Assembly (NCBI GenBank): GCA_027065245.1 | Contig: JAMOOS010000090.1 | Location: forward strand, 1 to 14,770 | DNA length: 14,770 bases | Reading direction: 5' to 3' | Source of the DNA: Desulfuromonadaceae bacterium | GTDB taxonomy: Bacteria > Desulfobacterota > Desulfuromonadia > Desulfuromonadales > Desulfuromonadaceae | Shown: one piece after another, positions 1 to 7,712 of the stretch | Layout of the letters: every line of letters begins with the position of its first letter | Position numbering within the stretch: position 1 is the stretch's first letter | The notes under the pieces: model-generated | The model's input: only the letters and a program-made list of their open reading frames with translations | Databases searched by the model: none | Told to the model about the DNA's origin: nothing | Program-made: the position numbers and the translations under genes

Positions 1-447
1 TGGCCGCACCAATCCGGCGGCATACAGCGATACGTGCAGACCGTTCACCGCCATCAGGTAGCGGTTGGAATGGCCCCAGCTACGCCGCAATATCGGCGCC
101 ACCTCCAGACGAGTACGCACCAGCGGCGACAACTGCGCCCGCAGCCGTCTATAGGCAGCGTTATAACGAGCCACCCGATGATAAGCCCTGAACAGCGGCT
201 GTCCCTGTTCCAGCGGCCAGATATGCAAGGACAGATAATTGGCCGAGAGTACAGCCAGCGGAATGGCTACCAGCATGGCGCCACGGCCACAGTATTTGAC
301 CAGCAACGCCAATGCCCCACCGAGAAAAAACGCCGCCAGCACCCGCAGCCACGTTCCCTGCATGGTCAGATGGGGCACCGCCATGGCAAAAAACGCGCCC
401 CCGGTCAGCAGCAGGGTAAACAGGACAAACTTCAGCAGGGTCGTCAT
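1..447 (-). CDS. Membrane protein of unknown function (C-terminus beyond the window)
   Basis: I do not recognise this family. Reading the minus strand from the ATG at 447 gives 149 codons with no stop up to the window edge. The predicted protein starts MTTLLKFVLFTLLL and has three strongly hydrophobic stretches at about residues 4-24, 33-50 and 56-77. A basic, soluble-looking part follows, rich in Arg and Tyr (RVARYNAAYRRLR, about 91-103). This fits an inner-membrane protein with a cytoplasmic or periplasmic tail. It begins 24 bp after the hldD stop codon on the same strand, so co-transcription with hldD, and perhaps a role in the cell envelope, is a reasonable inference. The sequence GGGTG lies six bases before the ATG; an in-frame GTG at 456 is an alternative start. 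A competing 103-codon frame (472 down to 161) overlaps the hldD stop but gives a Gly/Ala-rich, non-membrane protein and looks like a shadow. Confidence 0.7.
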   Translation of the reverse strand, partial: MTTLLKFVLFTLLLTGGAFFAMAVPHLTMQGTWLRVLAAFFLGGALALLVKYCGRGAMLVAIPLAVLSANYLSLHIWPLEQGQPLFRAYHRVARYNAAYRRLRAQLSPLVRTRLEVAPILRRSWGHSNRYLMAVNGLHVSLYAAGLVRP

Positions 448-471
448 CAGGTACACCCAGCCGGGCCGCCA

Positions 472-1476
472 TTACTCATGGCAACTGCCCAGATGAGCAC
501 CAGGCACCAGATAGTTGACTACATAATCGCGCACGGCATCCTGGAGCGAACATGGCGGTGTGGCATAACCGGTCGCCGCCAGTTTACGGATATCGGAACA
601 GGTGTAATACTGGTATTTATCCTTCAAATGCTCCGGCATATCGACATACTCGATCTGTTCCGGTCGATTCAAAGCGGCAAATATGGCCGCTGCCAGCTCG
701 TTCCAGCTATGGGCACGCGAACTGCCGATGTTGTAGATGCCGTTGATATGTGGCTGTTCGAGAAAATAGCCGATCATACGCACCACATCCTTTACATAGA
801 CAAAATCGCGCTGCTGCTCGCCATCGGCGTAATCACTGCGATACGACTTGAACAGGCCGATTTTGCCAGTGGCGATAATCTGTTCGTAAGCCTTGATAAC
901 CAGAGAACGCATGTCACCTTTGTGATACTCGTTGGGCCCAAACACGTTAAAAAACTTCAGGCCGGCAATTTTATCAAGCAACCGATGACGCTGCGCCCAT
1001 AAATCGAACATCTGCTTGGAATAACCATACATGTTCAGGGGGCGTAACGTCGCCAGTTGCGTCTCGTCATCGCAGAAACCATTGGCACCGTCGCCATAGG
1101 TCGCGGCACTGGAAGCGTAGATAAAACGGGCACCGCATTCCAACGCGAACCGGCACACATCCTTGCTGTAGGCAAAATTGTTATGTACCAGATAGCGGGC
1201 ATCGCTTTCAGTAGTTGAAGAACAGGCACCAAGATGGATTATCGCCTCCAGTCCATCAGCGGCAAGACCGAGATGAGCGTGCAGTTGCCCCTCACGCACC
1301 AGCCGGATAAAATCGTCCTTTTCCAGATAATCGTCATAGGCCAGCGGCACCAGGTTCTGCCACTTTTCGCTGCTGCCAAGAGCATCGACAATGACAATAT
1401 CGCTACGACCTATGCTATTGAGATACCACACCATGGCGCTGCCGATAAAACCGGCGCCACCGGTAACAATAATCAT
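472..1476 (-). CDS. hldD: ADP-L-glycero-D-manno-heptose 6-epimerase
   Basis: This cytoplasmic short-chain dehydrogenase-type epimerase converts ADP-D-glycero-beta-D-manno-heptose to the L-glycero form, the last step in making the activated heptose of the LPS inner core. The 334-residue protein has the N-terminal NAD(P)-binding loop GGAGFIG (6-12), the family run HLGACSSTTE (81-90), SSAATYG (122-128), the catalytic Tyr-x3-Lys pair Y150/K154 in MYGYSK, and FNVFGPNEYHKGDM in the substrate domain. Its length matches the family, slightly longer than the E. coli enzyme. The frame extends upstream to 1548, but the start at 1476 is preferred: it gives the typical MIIVTGGAGFIG N-terminus and has AAGGTGG six bases upstream. 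The unknown membrane protein follows directly on the same strand. The gene is divergent from maeB across a 447-bp spacer. Confidence 0.97.
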   Translation of the reverse strand: MIIVTGGAGFIGSAMVWYLNSIGRSDIVIVDALGSSEKWQNLVPLAYDDYLEKDDFIRLVREGQLHAHLGLAADGLEAIIHLGACSSTTESDARYLVHNNFAYSKDVCRFALECGARFIYASSAATYGDGANGFCDDETQLATLRPLNMYGYSKQMFDLWAQRHRLLDKIAGLKFFNVFGPNEYHKGDMRSLVIKAYEQIIATGKIGLFKSYRSDYADGEQQRDFVYVKDVVRMIGYFLEQPHINGIYNIGSSRAHSWNELAAAIFAALNRPEQIEYVDMPEHLKDKYQYYTCSDIRKLAATGYATPPCSLQDAVRDYVVNYLVPGAHLGSCHE

Positions 1477-1482
1477 GAAAAA

Positions 1483-1489
1483 CCACCTT
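1483..1489 (-). promoter_or_regulatory. Ribosome binding site of hldD
   Basis: AAGGTGG on the minus strand ends six bases before the ATG at 1476. It supports this start over the longer in-frame extension to 1548, which has no comparable signal. Confidence 0.65.
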
Positions 1490-1774
1490 TCTCTGGCGTT
1501 GCCTGATATGACAACGGCGCAACGCAACCGACAGAGCTGCGACCACAAAGAACAATGCCAAAGAGTCTACCATCATCATCGGCTCAATAGCAAACTGCTG
1601 TCACCGGTCCGTTTCAGCAGCACAGAACACTATTTTTTAGTATAAATAAAACACTTTCTCCAGCGCCAGCACCACCAGCAACAAACAGGTCACCATAGGC
1701 GGCGCGCCCGTAACAACCGGCGTGACAACTGAGACAGGCCGTTAGCGCTTCCATCCCACTCGCCAAAATTAAAC

Positions 1775-1804
1775 TTGACAACCTTCCGCCATGAAGCCTA
1801 TCTT
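1775..1804 (+). promoter_or_regulatory. Candidate sigma70 promoter for maeB
   Basis: A consensus -35 box TTGACA (1775-1780) and TATCTT (1799-1804) are separated by 18 bp, inside an AT-rich stretch. Transcription would start near 1811 and give a leader of roughly 110 nt before the maeB ATG. This is a visual match to consensus only. Confidence 0.5.
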
Positions 1805-1910
1805 GCTTTTTATCATCGCTAAAATATTCCTCTGGCTGCGTCTTTCATTAGCCAAGCAGCATAAACCAGATGAAACACGACCACAAAAATTTTATCGACA
1901 TTAAAAATGA

Positions 1911-1915
1911 AAGGA
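1911..1915 (+). promoter_or_regulatory. Ribosome binding site deciding the maeB start
   Basis: AAGGA lies eight bases before the ATG at 1924. The upstream in-frame ATG at 1870 has no such signal and would add an 18-residue extension not typical of MaeB, so 1924 is chosen. Confidence 0.7.
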
Positions 1916-1923
1916 TCTGCCTG

Positions 1924-4197
1924 ATGGCCAAAAAACGTGACGCCCTTGAATACCACAGTATGGGGCGCAAGGGAAAAATCGAAGTTATCGCTACCAAACC
2001 GTGCGACACCAGTCGCGACCTCTCCTTGGCATACAGCCCCGGCGTGGCCGAGCCGTGCCTGGAAATTGAAAAGAACCCCATGGACGCCTACCAGTACACC
2101 GCCAAGGGTAACCTGGTGGCGGTAGTATCAAACGGCAGCGCTGTTTTGGGGCTGGGCAATATCGGCGCACTGGCAGGCAAACCGGTCATGGAAGGTAAAG
2201 GAGTTTTGTTCAAGCGCTTTGCCGATGTGGACGTATTTGACATTGAGCTGGACACCGCAGATCCCGACGAAATCATCAACACAGTAAAGCTGCTTGAACC
2301 TACTTTTGGCGGTATCAACTTAGAGGACATCAAGGCTCCTGAGTGTTTCTATATCGAAGAGAAGCTCAAGGAGATAATGAATATCCCGGTATTCCACGAC
2401 GATCAGCACGGTACCGCCATTATCGCCAATGCCGGCTTGATAAACGCTCTGGAGATCACCGGCAAAGATATCAGCAAGGTCAAGATTGTCGTCAATGGTG
2501 CCGGTGCCGCCGGTATCGCCTGTGCCAAGATGGCGCTTACCCTGGGGGCGAAACTGGAAAACATGATCGTCTGCGACAGCAAAGGGGTCATCTACAAGGG
2601 GCGCAAGGAGGGAATGAACGAGTACAAGGAACGCCTGGCCACCGAACTGCCGATACGCACTTTGGCAGAAGCCATGGTCGATGCCGATGTATTCTTCGGC
2701 GTCTCGGCCAAGGATATCCTCACCGACGAGATGGTAGCCAGCATGGCCAAGGATCCCATCATCTTCGCCATGGCTAATCCTGACCCGGAGATTCTGCCTA
2801 CCCGCGCCTTGAAAGTGCGCGACGATATCATCATGGGCACCGGTCGCAGCGATTTCCCCAATCAGGTAAACAATGTACTGTGTTTTCCGTTCCTGTTCCG
2901 TGGCACCCTGGATACCCACGCCACCGCCATCAACGACGAGATGAAAATGGCGGCGGTAAAAGCATTGGCAAATCTGGCTAAAGAGGATGTGCCGGATTCG
3001 GTCATCAAGGCCTACGGCAACACCAAGTTCTCTTTCGGTCGTGACTACATTATTCCCAAGCCCTTTGACCCGCGCGTGTTGCTGCATGTAGCGCCAGCGG
3101 TGGCCAAGGCCGCCATCGACAGTGGCGTTGCCACCCGCGATATTGGTGATCTGGACAAATATCGCGAATCTCTCGAAGCGTTGCAGGGCCGTTCCAAAGA
3201 GATCATGCGCACCCTTATCAACAAGGCCAAGTCACAACGCAAGCGCATCGTTTTCCCCGAAGGCGACGACGAGCGCATCCTGCGTGCTGCGCAGATACTG
3301 GTAGATGAAAAGATCGCCATCCCTATTCTGCTCGGCCATGAAGATAAGATTAAAAACAAAATCAGGGAACTTGGTCTCGATCTGCACGGCGTGCAGATTA
3401 TCGACACCAAGGACAGCCCCAAACACCGCGAATACACCAAGGAACTGTTCCGCCTGCGCCAGCGCAAAGGGGTTACCGAAGCCGAGGCCAGCCGTACCAT
3501 CTGCCGCGAGCGCAACTACTACGGCGCCATGATGGTGCACATGGGCGACGCCGACACCATGCTCTCCGGTGTCAACCACCATTATCCGGAAACCATCCGC
3601 CCGGCACTGGAAATCATCGGCAAGCAAGAATCGGTAAGCGGCGTACACGGCCTGTATATGCTGGTATTCAAAACCAAGGTAATATTCTGCGCCGATACCA
3701 CAGTGTGTATCGAACCCAGCGCCGAGGAACTGGCGGAAACCGCGATTCTGGCTGCCGCCAAGGCGCGCCAGTTTGATGTCGACCCCAAGGTGGCCATGCT
3801 CTCCTTTGCCAACTACGGCAGCGCTATCCACCCCCTCACTTTGAAGATGAAAAAAGCTACCGAGCTGGTCAAACAGTGGGCTCCCGATCTGGTGGTAGAC
3901 GGCGAGGTACAAGCCAACGTCGCCCTGGATCCGGAACTGTCACAGAAGCAGTATCCGTTCTCGCAGATCAAGGGCAACGCCAATGTATTGATCTTCCCCG
4001 ATCTCAATGCCGGCAACATCGCCTACAAACTGCTGAGTAAGCTCGGCGGCGCCGAAGCGGTAGGCCCTGTTTTGATGGGGATGAAAAAACCGGTACACGT
4101 ATTGCAGCGTGGTGACGAAGTCAATGACATTGTCAACATGGCCGCAGTGGCGGTAGTAGACGCCCAGGACGCCGAAGAGGCGGATAACGACTGCTAA
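1924..4197 (+). CDS. maeB: NADP-dependent malic enzyme with C-terminal phosphotransacetylase-like domain
   Basis: MaeB decarboxylates L-malate oxidatively to pyruvate and CO2, normally with NADP, in the cytoplasm. The 757-residue length is close to the E. coli enzyme (about 759). The malic-enzyme half (about 1-425) carries the catalytic Tyr in YSPGVAEPC (37-45), the EGKGVLFKRFADVDVFD region (90-105) with the conserved catalytic lysine, metal-binding acidic residues in NLEDI (132-136) and FHDDQHGTA (157-165), and the Rossmann loop GAGAAG (192-197). The second half, from about residue 430 (RKRIVFPEGDDERIL), is a PTA_PTB domain. In characterised family members this domain is regulatory, sensing acetyl-CoA-type metabolites, rather than a working phosphotransacetylase; that is family knowledge, not visible here. 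NADP preference is inferred from the family. The gene stands alone between its own promoter and a strong terminator. Confidence 0.96.
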   Translation: MAKKRDALEYHSMGRKGKIEVIATKPCDTSRDLSLAYSPGVAEPCLEIEKNPMDAYQYTAKGNLVAVVSNGSAVLGLGNIGALAGKPVMEGKGVLFKRFADVDVFDIELDTADPDEIINTVKLLEPTFGGINLEDIKAPECFYIEEKLKEIMNIPVFHDDQHGTAIIANAGLINALEITGKDISKVKIVVNGAGAAGIACAKMALTLGAKLENMIVCDSKGVIYKGRKEGMNEYKERLATELPIRTLAEAMVDADVFFGVSAKDILTDEMVASMAKDPIIFAMANPDPEILPTRALKVRDDIIMGTGRSDFPNQVNNVLCFPFLFRGTLDTHATAINDEMKMAAVKALANLAKEDVPDSVIKAYGNTKFSFGRDYIIPKPFDPRVLLHVAPAVAKAAIDSGVATRDIGDLDKYRESLEALQGRSKEIMRTLINKAKSQRKRIVFPEGDDERILRAAQILVDEKIAIPILLGHEDKIKNKIRELGLDLHGVQIIDTKDSPKHREYTKELFRLRQRKGVTEAEASRTICRERNYYGAMMVHMGDADTMLSGVNHHYPETIRPALEIIGKQESVSGVHGLYMLVFKTKVIFCADTTVCIEPSAEELAETAILAAAKARQFDVDPKVAMLSFANYGSAIHPLTLKMKKATELVKQWAPDLVVDGEVQANVALDPELSQKQYPFSQIKGNANVLIFPDLNAGNIAYKLLSKLGGAEAVGPVLMGMKKPVHVLQRGDEVNDIVNMAAVAVVDAQDAEEADNDC

Positions 4198-4221
4198 ACC
4201 AGCAGACGTGGACTTTTATTG

Positions 4222-4264
4222 AAAAAATGCGGCGCCGGGGCAACACCCCAGGCGCCGCATTTTT
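4222..4264. terminator. Bidirectional Rho-independent terminator between maeB and the YciI-family gene
   Basis: An A-run is followed by the arm TGCGGCGCC, an inner GGGG/CCCC pair with loop CAACA and one bulged A, then GGCGCCGCA and a T-run. The A/T flanks let it work in both directions. It starts 25 bp after the maeB stop and ends 21 bp from the stop of the convergent gene at 4285. Confidence 0.9.
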
Positions 4265-4284
4265 GTGAAACTGTTTATTGTACC

Positions 4285-4563
4285 TTACGCCGGTAACACT
4301 TTCTTCCACGGATAGATGTCTACCGATGAGAACAGCCCAGCCAGCGCATACGGATCGTTGGCGGCAAACTGCTGCGCTGCCGCCATATCGGCGCAATCGA
4401 GAATAATTACCGAACCATTCATATTACCCTCAGTATCCAGCGTTGGCCCGGCTGCAAACAGGCCATCAGCAAAGCTCTGCAGATATTCTACATGGCGCGG
4501 GCGCACCTCCATGCGTAAATCAAGATGGTTTTCCTTGTCTCTACAATTGATCACATATAACAT
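4285..4563 (-). CDS. YciI-family protein
   Basis: This is a 92-residue cytoplasmic protein of the YciI (YCII-related) fold, a ferredoxin-like alpha/beta family whose biochemical role is mostly unknown. Visible family marks are MLYVINCRDK at the N-terminus, the RPRHVEYL block with His24, the GPTLDTEGNMNGSVIIL strand region (39-55), DPYALAGLF (70-78) and YPWKKV near the end. The conserved His and Asp have been proposed as an active-site pair in some relatives. The length is typical and the start has AAGGAG seven to nine bases upstream on the minus strand. It is a single gene that shares its terminator with maeB and is divergent from the diguanylate cyclase. The substrate cannot be predicted. 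Confidence 0.9.
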   Translation of the reverse strand: MLYVINCRDKENHLDLRMEVRPRHVEYLQSFADGLFAAGPTLDTEGNMNGSVIILDCADMAAAQQFAANDPYALAGLFSSVDIYPWKKVLPA

Positions 4564-4600
4564 GTTACTTGGCTCCTTAAAATACAGTTATCGCTTACGT

Positions 4601-4659
4601 TTTAATCTGCAATTGCCGCAACTGCAGCGGATTATGAGCGCAAACAGTTTAATCTGCAA
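4601..4659. repeat. Two direct copies of a 12-bp sequence upstream of the GGDEF gene
   Basis: TTTAATCTGCAA occurs at 4601-4612 and again at 4648-4659, with starts 47 bp apart, in the spacer between the YciI-family gene and the GGDEF gene. Spaced direct repeats in a divergent promoter region can be operator sites. No known regulator motif is recognised. Confidence 0.45.
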
Positions 4660-4683
4660 GCACTGTTTTACCGGGAGAACTCC

Positions 4684-6291
4684 ATGCTGTCTGGCATCAG
4701 AATCAAATTAGTAGTAACTATCTGCCTGCTGTTTCTGGCTCTGTTCGCCATACAGTTTTACTCGGTTATTACCTACCTGGAACAAAAAAACCTAGAGACA
4801 GCAACTATCGATCTGTCCCAGCGTGCCATCAGTATGGCGCGGGCCGTAGATGAAAAGCTGCGCCGCGCCCACAACGCCCTGACAGCGGTGGCTGCCGTCT
4901 GTCCTTACCAGGAAGACGACATCGACGCCATGCAGCGGTGGATAAACGATCGCGTCGGCATCGCCCAGATTTTTGACAACGGCATTTTCCTGTTCAGTGC
5001 CAACGGCAAACTGCTGGTGGAACGACCATTTCTGCCCGGACGCCGTGGCCGCAGCTACGCCTTCTGCAGTTATTATCAACAGACAGTCGCCAGCAAACAG
5101 CCGTATATAAACACCCCGTACGCCTCTTCCAAAACCGGCCACCCGGCGATAATGATGACCGCACCAATTTTTGACACCCACCACCACATGCTTGGTATTC
5201 TCGGTGGCAGTCTCGATCTGCTCAGCCACAATTTTCTCGCCAACATCACCCAGGAACGGCTTGGTCAACACGGCTATTTTTTCATTGCCGATCTGAAACG
5301 CACCATCATCCTGCATCCAGATAAACACCGGATACTCCAGCATGATGTTTCCCCCGGAGCCGACGTTCTGTTCGACAAAGCCATGAACGGTTTTGAAGGA
5401 ACTGCCACCACAACCACCTCGCACGGCATAGCCATGCTCACATCGTTTGTAAAAATACCGACCACCAACTGGATTCTCGGCGCCAACCGGCCCATGGATG
5501 AGATTTACGCCACCGCCAACCAGATCAGACATACCATGTGGCTGCTGATTGGTGGTTCTACCATGTTGGTGCTGCTGGTGATGCTGATCATGTTGCGCCG
5601 CACCCTGAATCCACTGCTTCAACTCGCGACCCATATCCGGCATATGGAGCACAATCAAGGACAGGCACGCTTTTTCAACTACAAACGCAACGATGAAATC
5701 AGCTATCTGGCCAGGGCGCTCAACAACATGATAGCCAACAACGATACCATCATGCAAAAGCTAAAAATCCTTGCCGCTCGCGACCCGCTCACCAATCTCT
5801 ACAACCGGCGTATGTTTATGGAGTTTGCCCACAAAGCACTGGAACAGACGCGGCGCAAACACGGCAATCTATGCCTGTTGATGCTCGATCTGGATCATTT
5901 CAAACGGGTGAACGACACCTACGGTCATATGGCCGGCGACAAAGTTCTGCAGGATATAGCTGGAATCATCAGCACCACCATGCGCACTGTCGATATCTGC
6001 AGTCGCTATGGCGGTGAGGAGTTCTGCGCCCTGATGCTGGACACAACCGCTGAAGAAGCGCTGGAGACGGCCAGTCGTTTGCGCGCCACCATTGAGCAAA
6101 CCACCATTCGCCTGCCGACCACCGATCAGGACGAGCCCGCAAATATCAGCATAACCGCCAGCATCGGTGTGGCCAAGTGGCTCGAGGACTGGAATGTCGA
6201 TCAGTTAATCGCACAAGCTGATAAAGCTCTGTACCAAGCCAAAGCCGATGGCCGCAACAAGGTTGTCGCCATATCAGACCAACATCAATAA
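4684..6291 (+). CDS. Membrane-bound diguanylate cyclase (dCache-HAMP-GGDEF)
   Basis: This protein is predicted to make c-di-GMP from two GTP in response to an extracytoplasmic signal. The 535 residues contain TM1 (about 8-28), a periplasmic double-Cache sensor (about 37-270, with typical INTPYASSKTGHPAIMMTAPIFD and GILGGSLDL), TM2 (about 285-304), a HAMP linker (about 305-355) and a GGDEF domain (about 366-530). The active site is intact: DPLTNLYNRR, DLDHFKRVNDTYGH with the first metal aspartate, and GGEEF at 443-447. An inhibitory-site motif RTVD (434-437) lies exactly five residues before GGEEF, so product inhibition is likely. The dCache lacks an obvious amino-acid-binding signature, so its ligand is unknown. 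GGGAGAA precedes the start. The next gene is 85 bp downstream with no terminator between. Confidence 0.93.
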   Translation: MLSGIRIKLVVTICLLFLALFAIQFYSVITYLEQKNLETATIDLSQRAISMARAVDEKLRRAHNALTAVAAVCPYQEDDIDAMQRWINDRVGIAQIFDNGIFLFSANGKLLVERPFLPGRRGRSYAFCSYYQQTVASKQPYINTPYASSKTGHPAIMMTAPIFDTHHHMLGILGGSLDLLSHNFLANITQERLGQHGYFFIADLKRTIILHPDKHRILQHDVSPGADVLFDKAMNGFEGTATTTTSHGIAMLTSFVKIPTTNWILGANRPMDEIYATANQIRHTMWLLIGGSTMLVLLVMLIMLRRTLNPLLQLATHIRHMEHNQGQARFFNYKRNDEISYLARALNNMIANNDTIMQKLKILAARDPLTNLYNRRMFMEFAHKALEQTRRKHGNLCLLMLDLDHFKRVNDTYGHMAGDKVLQDIAGIISTTMRTVDICSRYGGEEFCALMLDTTAEEALETASRLRATIEQTTIRLPTTDQDEPANISITASIGVAKWLEDWNVDQLIAQADKALYQAKADGRNKVVAISDQHQ

Positions 6292-6376
6292 CGCCAAGAA
6301 GGTTCTCAAAAACGGCAAAACGTGATACCACTATGCATCTCACCGTGACAACACCGACTTCAGGAGATGGCTGATA

Positions 6377-7705
6377 ATGAATTTTACCAAGATAGGCCTG
6401 CAGGTTCCCCGTATTCTCTTGCCAAAGGACGGCACCGACATGCACCGCTGGGCGGTTATAGCCTGCGACCAGCACACATCCGATCGAGAATACTGGCGTA
6501 AACTGGATGAATATACCGGCGATGCCATCTCCACCCTGCGCCTGATTTTTCCTGAGGTGTACCTCAACGATGACGACGCCGACGAACGCATTGCCGCCAT
6601 CAACGCCACCATGAAACGCTATCTGGATGACGGCAGTCTGGTTGAACACCAGCCCGGTTTTATTCTGGTAGATCGGCAAACCGCCCACGTGCCGTCACGC
6701 AAGGGGCTGATGGTAGCTCTCGATCTGGAGCAGTACGACTTCAGCGCCGGTGCCACTACCCTTATTCGCGCCAGCGAAGGCACTATTCTCGACCGCCTGC
6801 CGCCGCGTATCAAGGTACGCCGCGATGCCCCCATCGAGCTGCCGCACATCATGGTACTCATCGACGACCCGGAGCGCACCGTTATCGAGCCACTGTTTGA
6901 CCAACAACTGCAGTGCGCCTACGATTTTGATCTGGCTGCCGGTGGCGGCCACATCCGCGGCTGGCACGTGGACAGCGAGAATCTCATCAGCCAGGTGGTT
7001 GAAGCGTTGAGCGCCCTGGCCGACCCGCAGCGCTACCGGGAGAAATACCACACCGATGAAGTTATGCTGTACGCCATGGGTGACGGCAACCACTCTTTTG
7101 CCACCGCCAAACAAATATGGGAACAGCTCAAGCGGGACGCCAGTGACAAGGACGCCATCATGAACCACCCGGCCCGCTACGCCCTGGTAGAACTGGTAAA
7201 CGTCCACGACGACGGCCTGGAGTTCGATGCCATCCACCGGGTTTTGTTCAATGTGGATACAGAGCGCTTGTTGCCGCTGATGGAAGCATATTTTGCCGAA
7301 CGCGGCACGCCGTTCACGTTCACGCCCTGCCCCGACTACACCACTGCCAGTGGCGCTATAGTCTGTAACGACGAGCAACACAGCTTTCCCGCTCAGATCG
7401 GCGGCACCTTTGGCGTCTGTACCATTAAACAACCGGAGTACACCATCGACGTCGCCACTCTGCAGGGTTTTATCGACCACTACCTGCAGGAACACCCGCA
7501 GGTGGAGATAGACTACATCCACGGCGTGGATACCGTCACCAACCTGGCCAAACAACCGGGCAACGTCGGCTTCTATCTCAGCGTCATGTCCAAGCACGAT
7601 CTGTTCCGCACCATAATCCACGATGGTGCCCTGCCGCGCAAATCGTTCTCCATGGGCAACGCCGACGAAAAACGCTTTTACCTCGAATGTCGACGGATAA
7701 AGTAG
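6377..7705 (+). CDS. DUF1015 (COG4198) family protein
   Basis: This 442-residue soluble protein matches DUF1015, a widespread family of poorly established function. Family features seen are the N-terminal VPRILLPK...WAVIACDQHTSDREYW block (10-40), LIFPEVYL (56-63), the IRASEGTILDRLPPR segment (130-144) and MGDGNHSFATAK (234-245), whose DGNH core is the best conserved motif, followed by IHRVLF (286-291). I see no signal peptide or membrane segment. The start has AGGAG ten bases upstream. A short ATG in another frame at 6367 gives no sensible protein. The YkgJ-type gene starts 7 bp after its stop and the J-domain gene follows, so the three probably form one transcription unit. I assign no reaction. 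Confidence 0.9.
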   Translation: MNFTKIGLQVPRILLPKDGTDMHRWAVIACDQHTSDREYWRKLDEYTGDAISTLRLIFPEVYLNDDDADERIAAINATMKRYLDDGSLVEHQPGFILVDRQTAHVPSRKGLMVALDLEQYDFSAGATTLIRASEGTILDRLPPRIKVRRDAPIELPHIMVLIDDPERTVIEPLFDQQLQCAYDFDLAAGGGHIRGWHVDSENLISQVVEALSALADPQRYREKYHTDEVMLYAMGDGNHSFATAKQIWEQLKRDASDKDAIMNHPARYALVELVNVHDDGLEFDAIHRVLFNVDTERLLPLMEAYFAERGTPFTFTPCPDYTTASGAIVCNDEQHSFPAQIGGTFGVCTIKQPEYTIDVATLQGFIDHYLQEHPQVEIDYIHGVDTVTNLAKQPGNVGFYLSVMSKHDLFRTIIHDGALPRKSFSMGNADEKRFYLECRRIK

Positions 7706-7712
7706 CTGCATC

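Larger units (their letters stand above)
1477..1923. other. Divergent intergenic region between hldD and maeB
   Basis: This 447-bp spacer separates two divergent genes and should hold both promoters. On the plus strand a TTGACA/TATCTT pair (1775-1804) is a good candidate for maeB. On the minus strand TATACT (1639-1644) could be a -10 element for hldD, but no good -35 box sits at the right distance and the leader would be long. I see no recognisable riboswitch, tRNA or strong hairpin. Two very short ORFs with hydrophobic products lie here (1637-1696 minus, 19 codons; 1791-1904 plus, 37 codons). Neither has a ribosome binding site, so they are reported only as findings. Confidence 0.6.

Noticed and set aside
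161..472. 103-codon minus-strand frame overlapping the hldD stop codon
   Set aside because: It encodes a Gly/Ala-rich product with no domain look and ends at 161, while the other minus-strand frame is open to the window edge and encodes clear membrane segments.
34..1002. 322-codon plus-strand open frame opposite hldD and the membrane gene
   Set aside because: It is an in-register antisense shadow rich in Gln, His and Arg, with no ribosome binding site and an unambiguous hldD on the other strand.
1548..1580. Possible sigma54 promoter (TTGGCA...TTTGTG on the minus strand) upstream of hldD
   Set aside because: The required GG-N10-GC spacing is not met.
1688..1727. Possible hairpin or riboswitch (GTCAC...GTGAC with GC-rich inside) in the hldD-maeB spacer
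   Set aside because: The arms are only five bases with a large loop and no U-run, and no known riboswitch core is recognisable.
1652..1752. Overlapping minus-strand frame with a lone CXXCH (ACLSCHAGCYG) upstream of hldD
   Set aside because: It has a single heme-like motif in about 47 codons, without a signal peptide or a clear ribosome binding site; best explained by chance.
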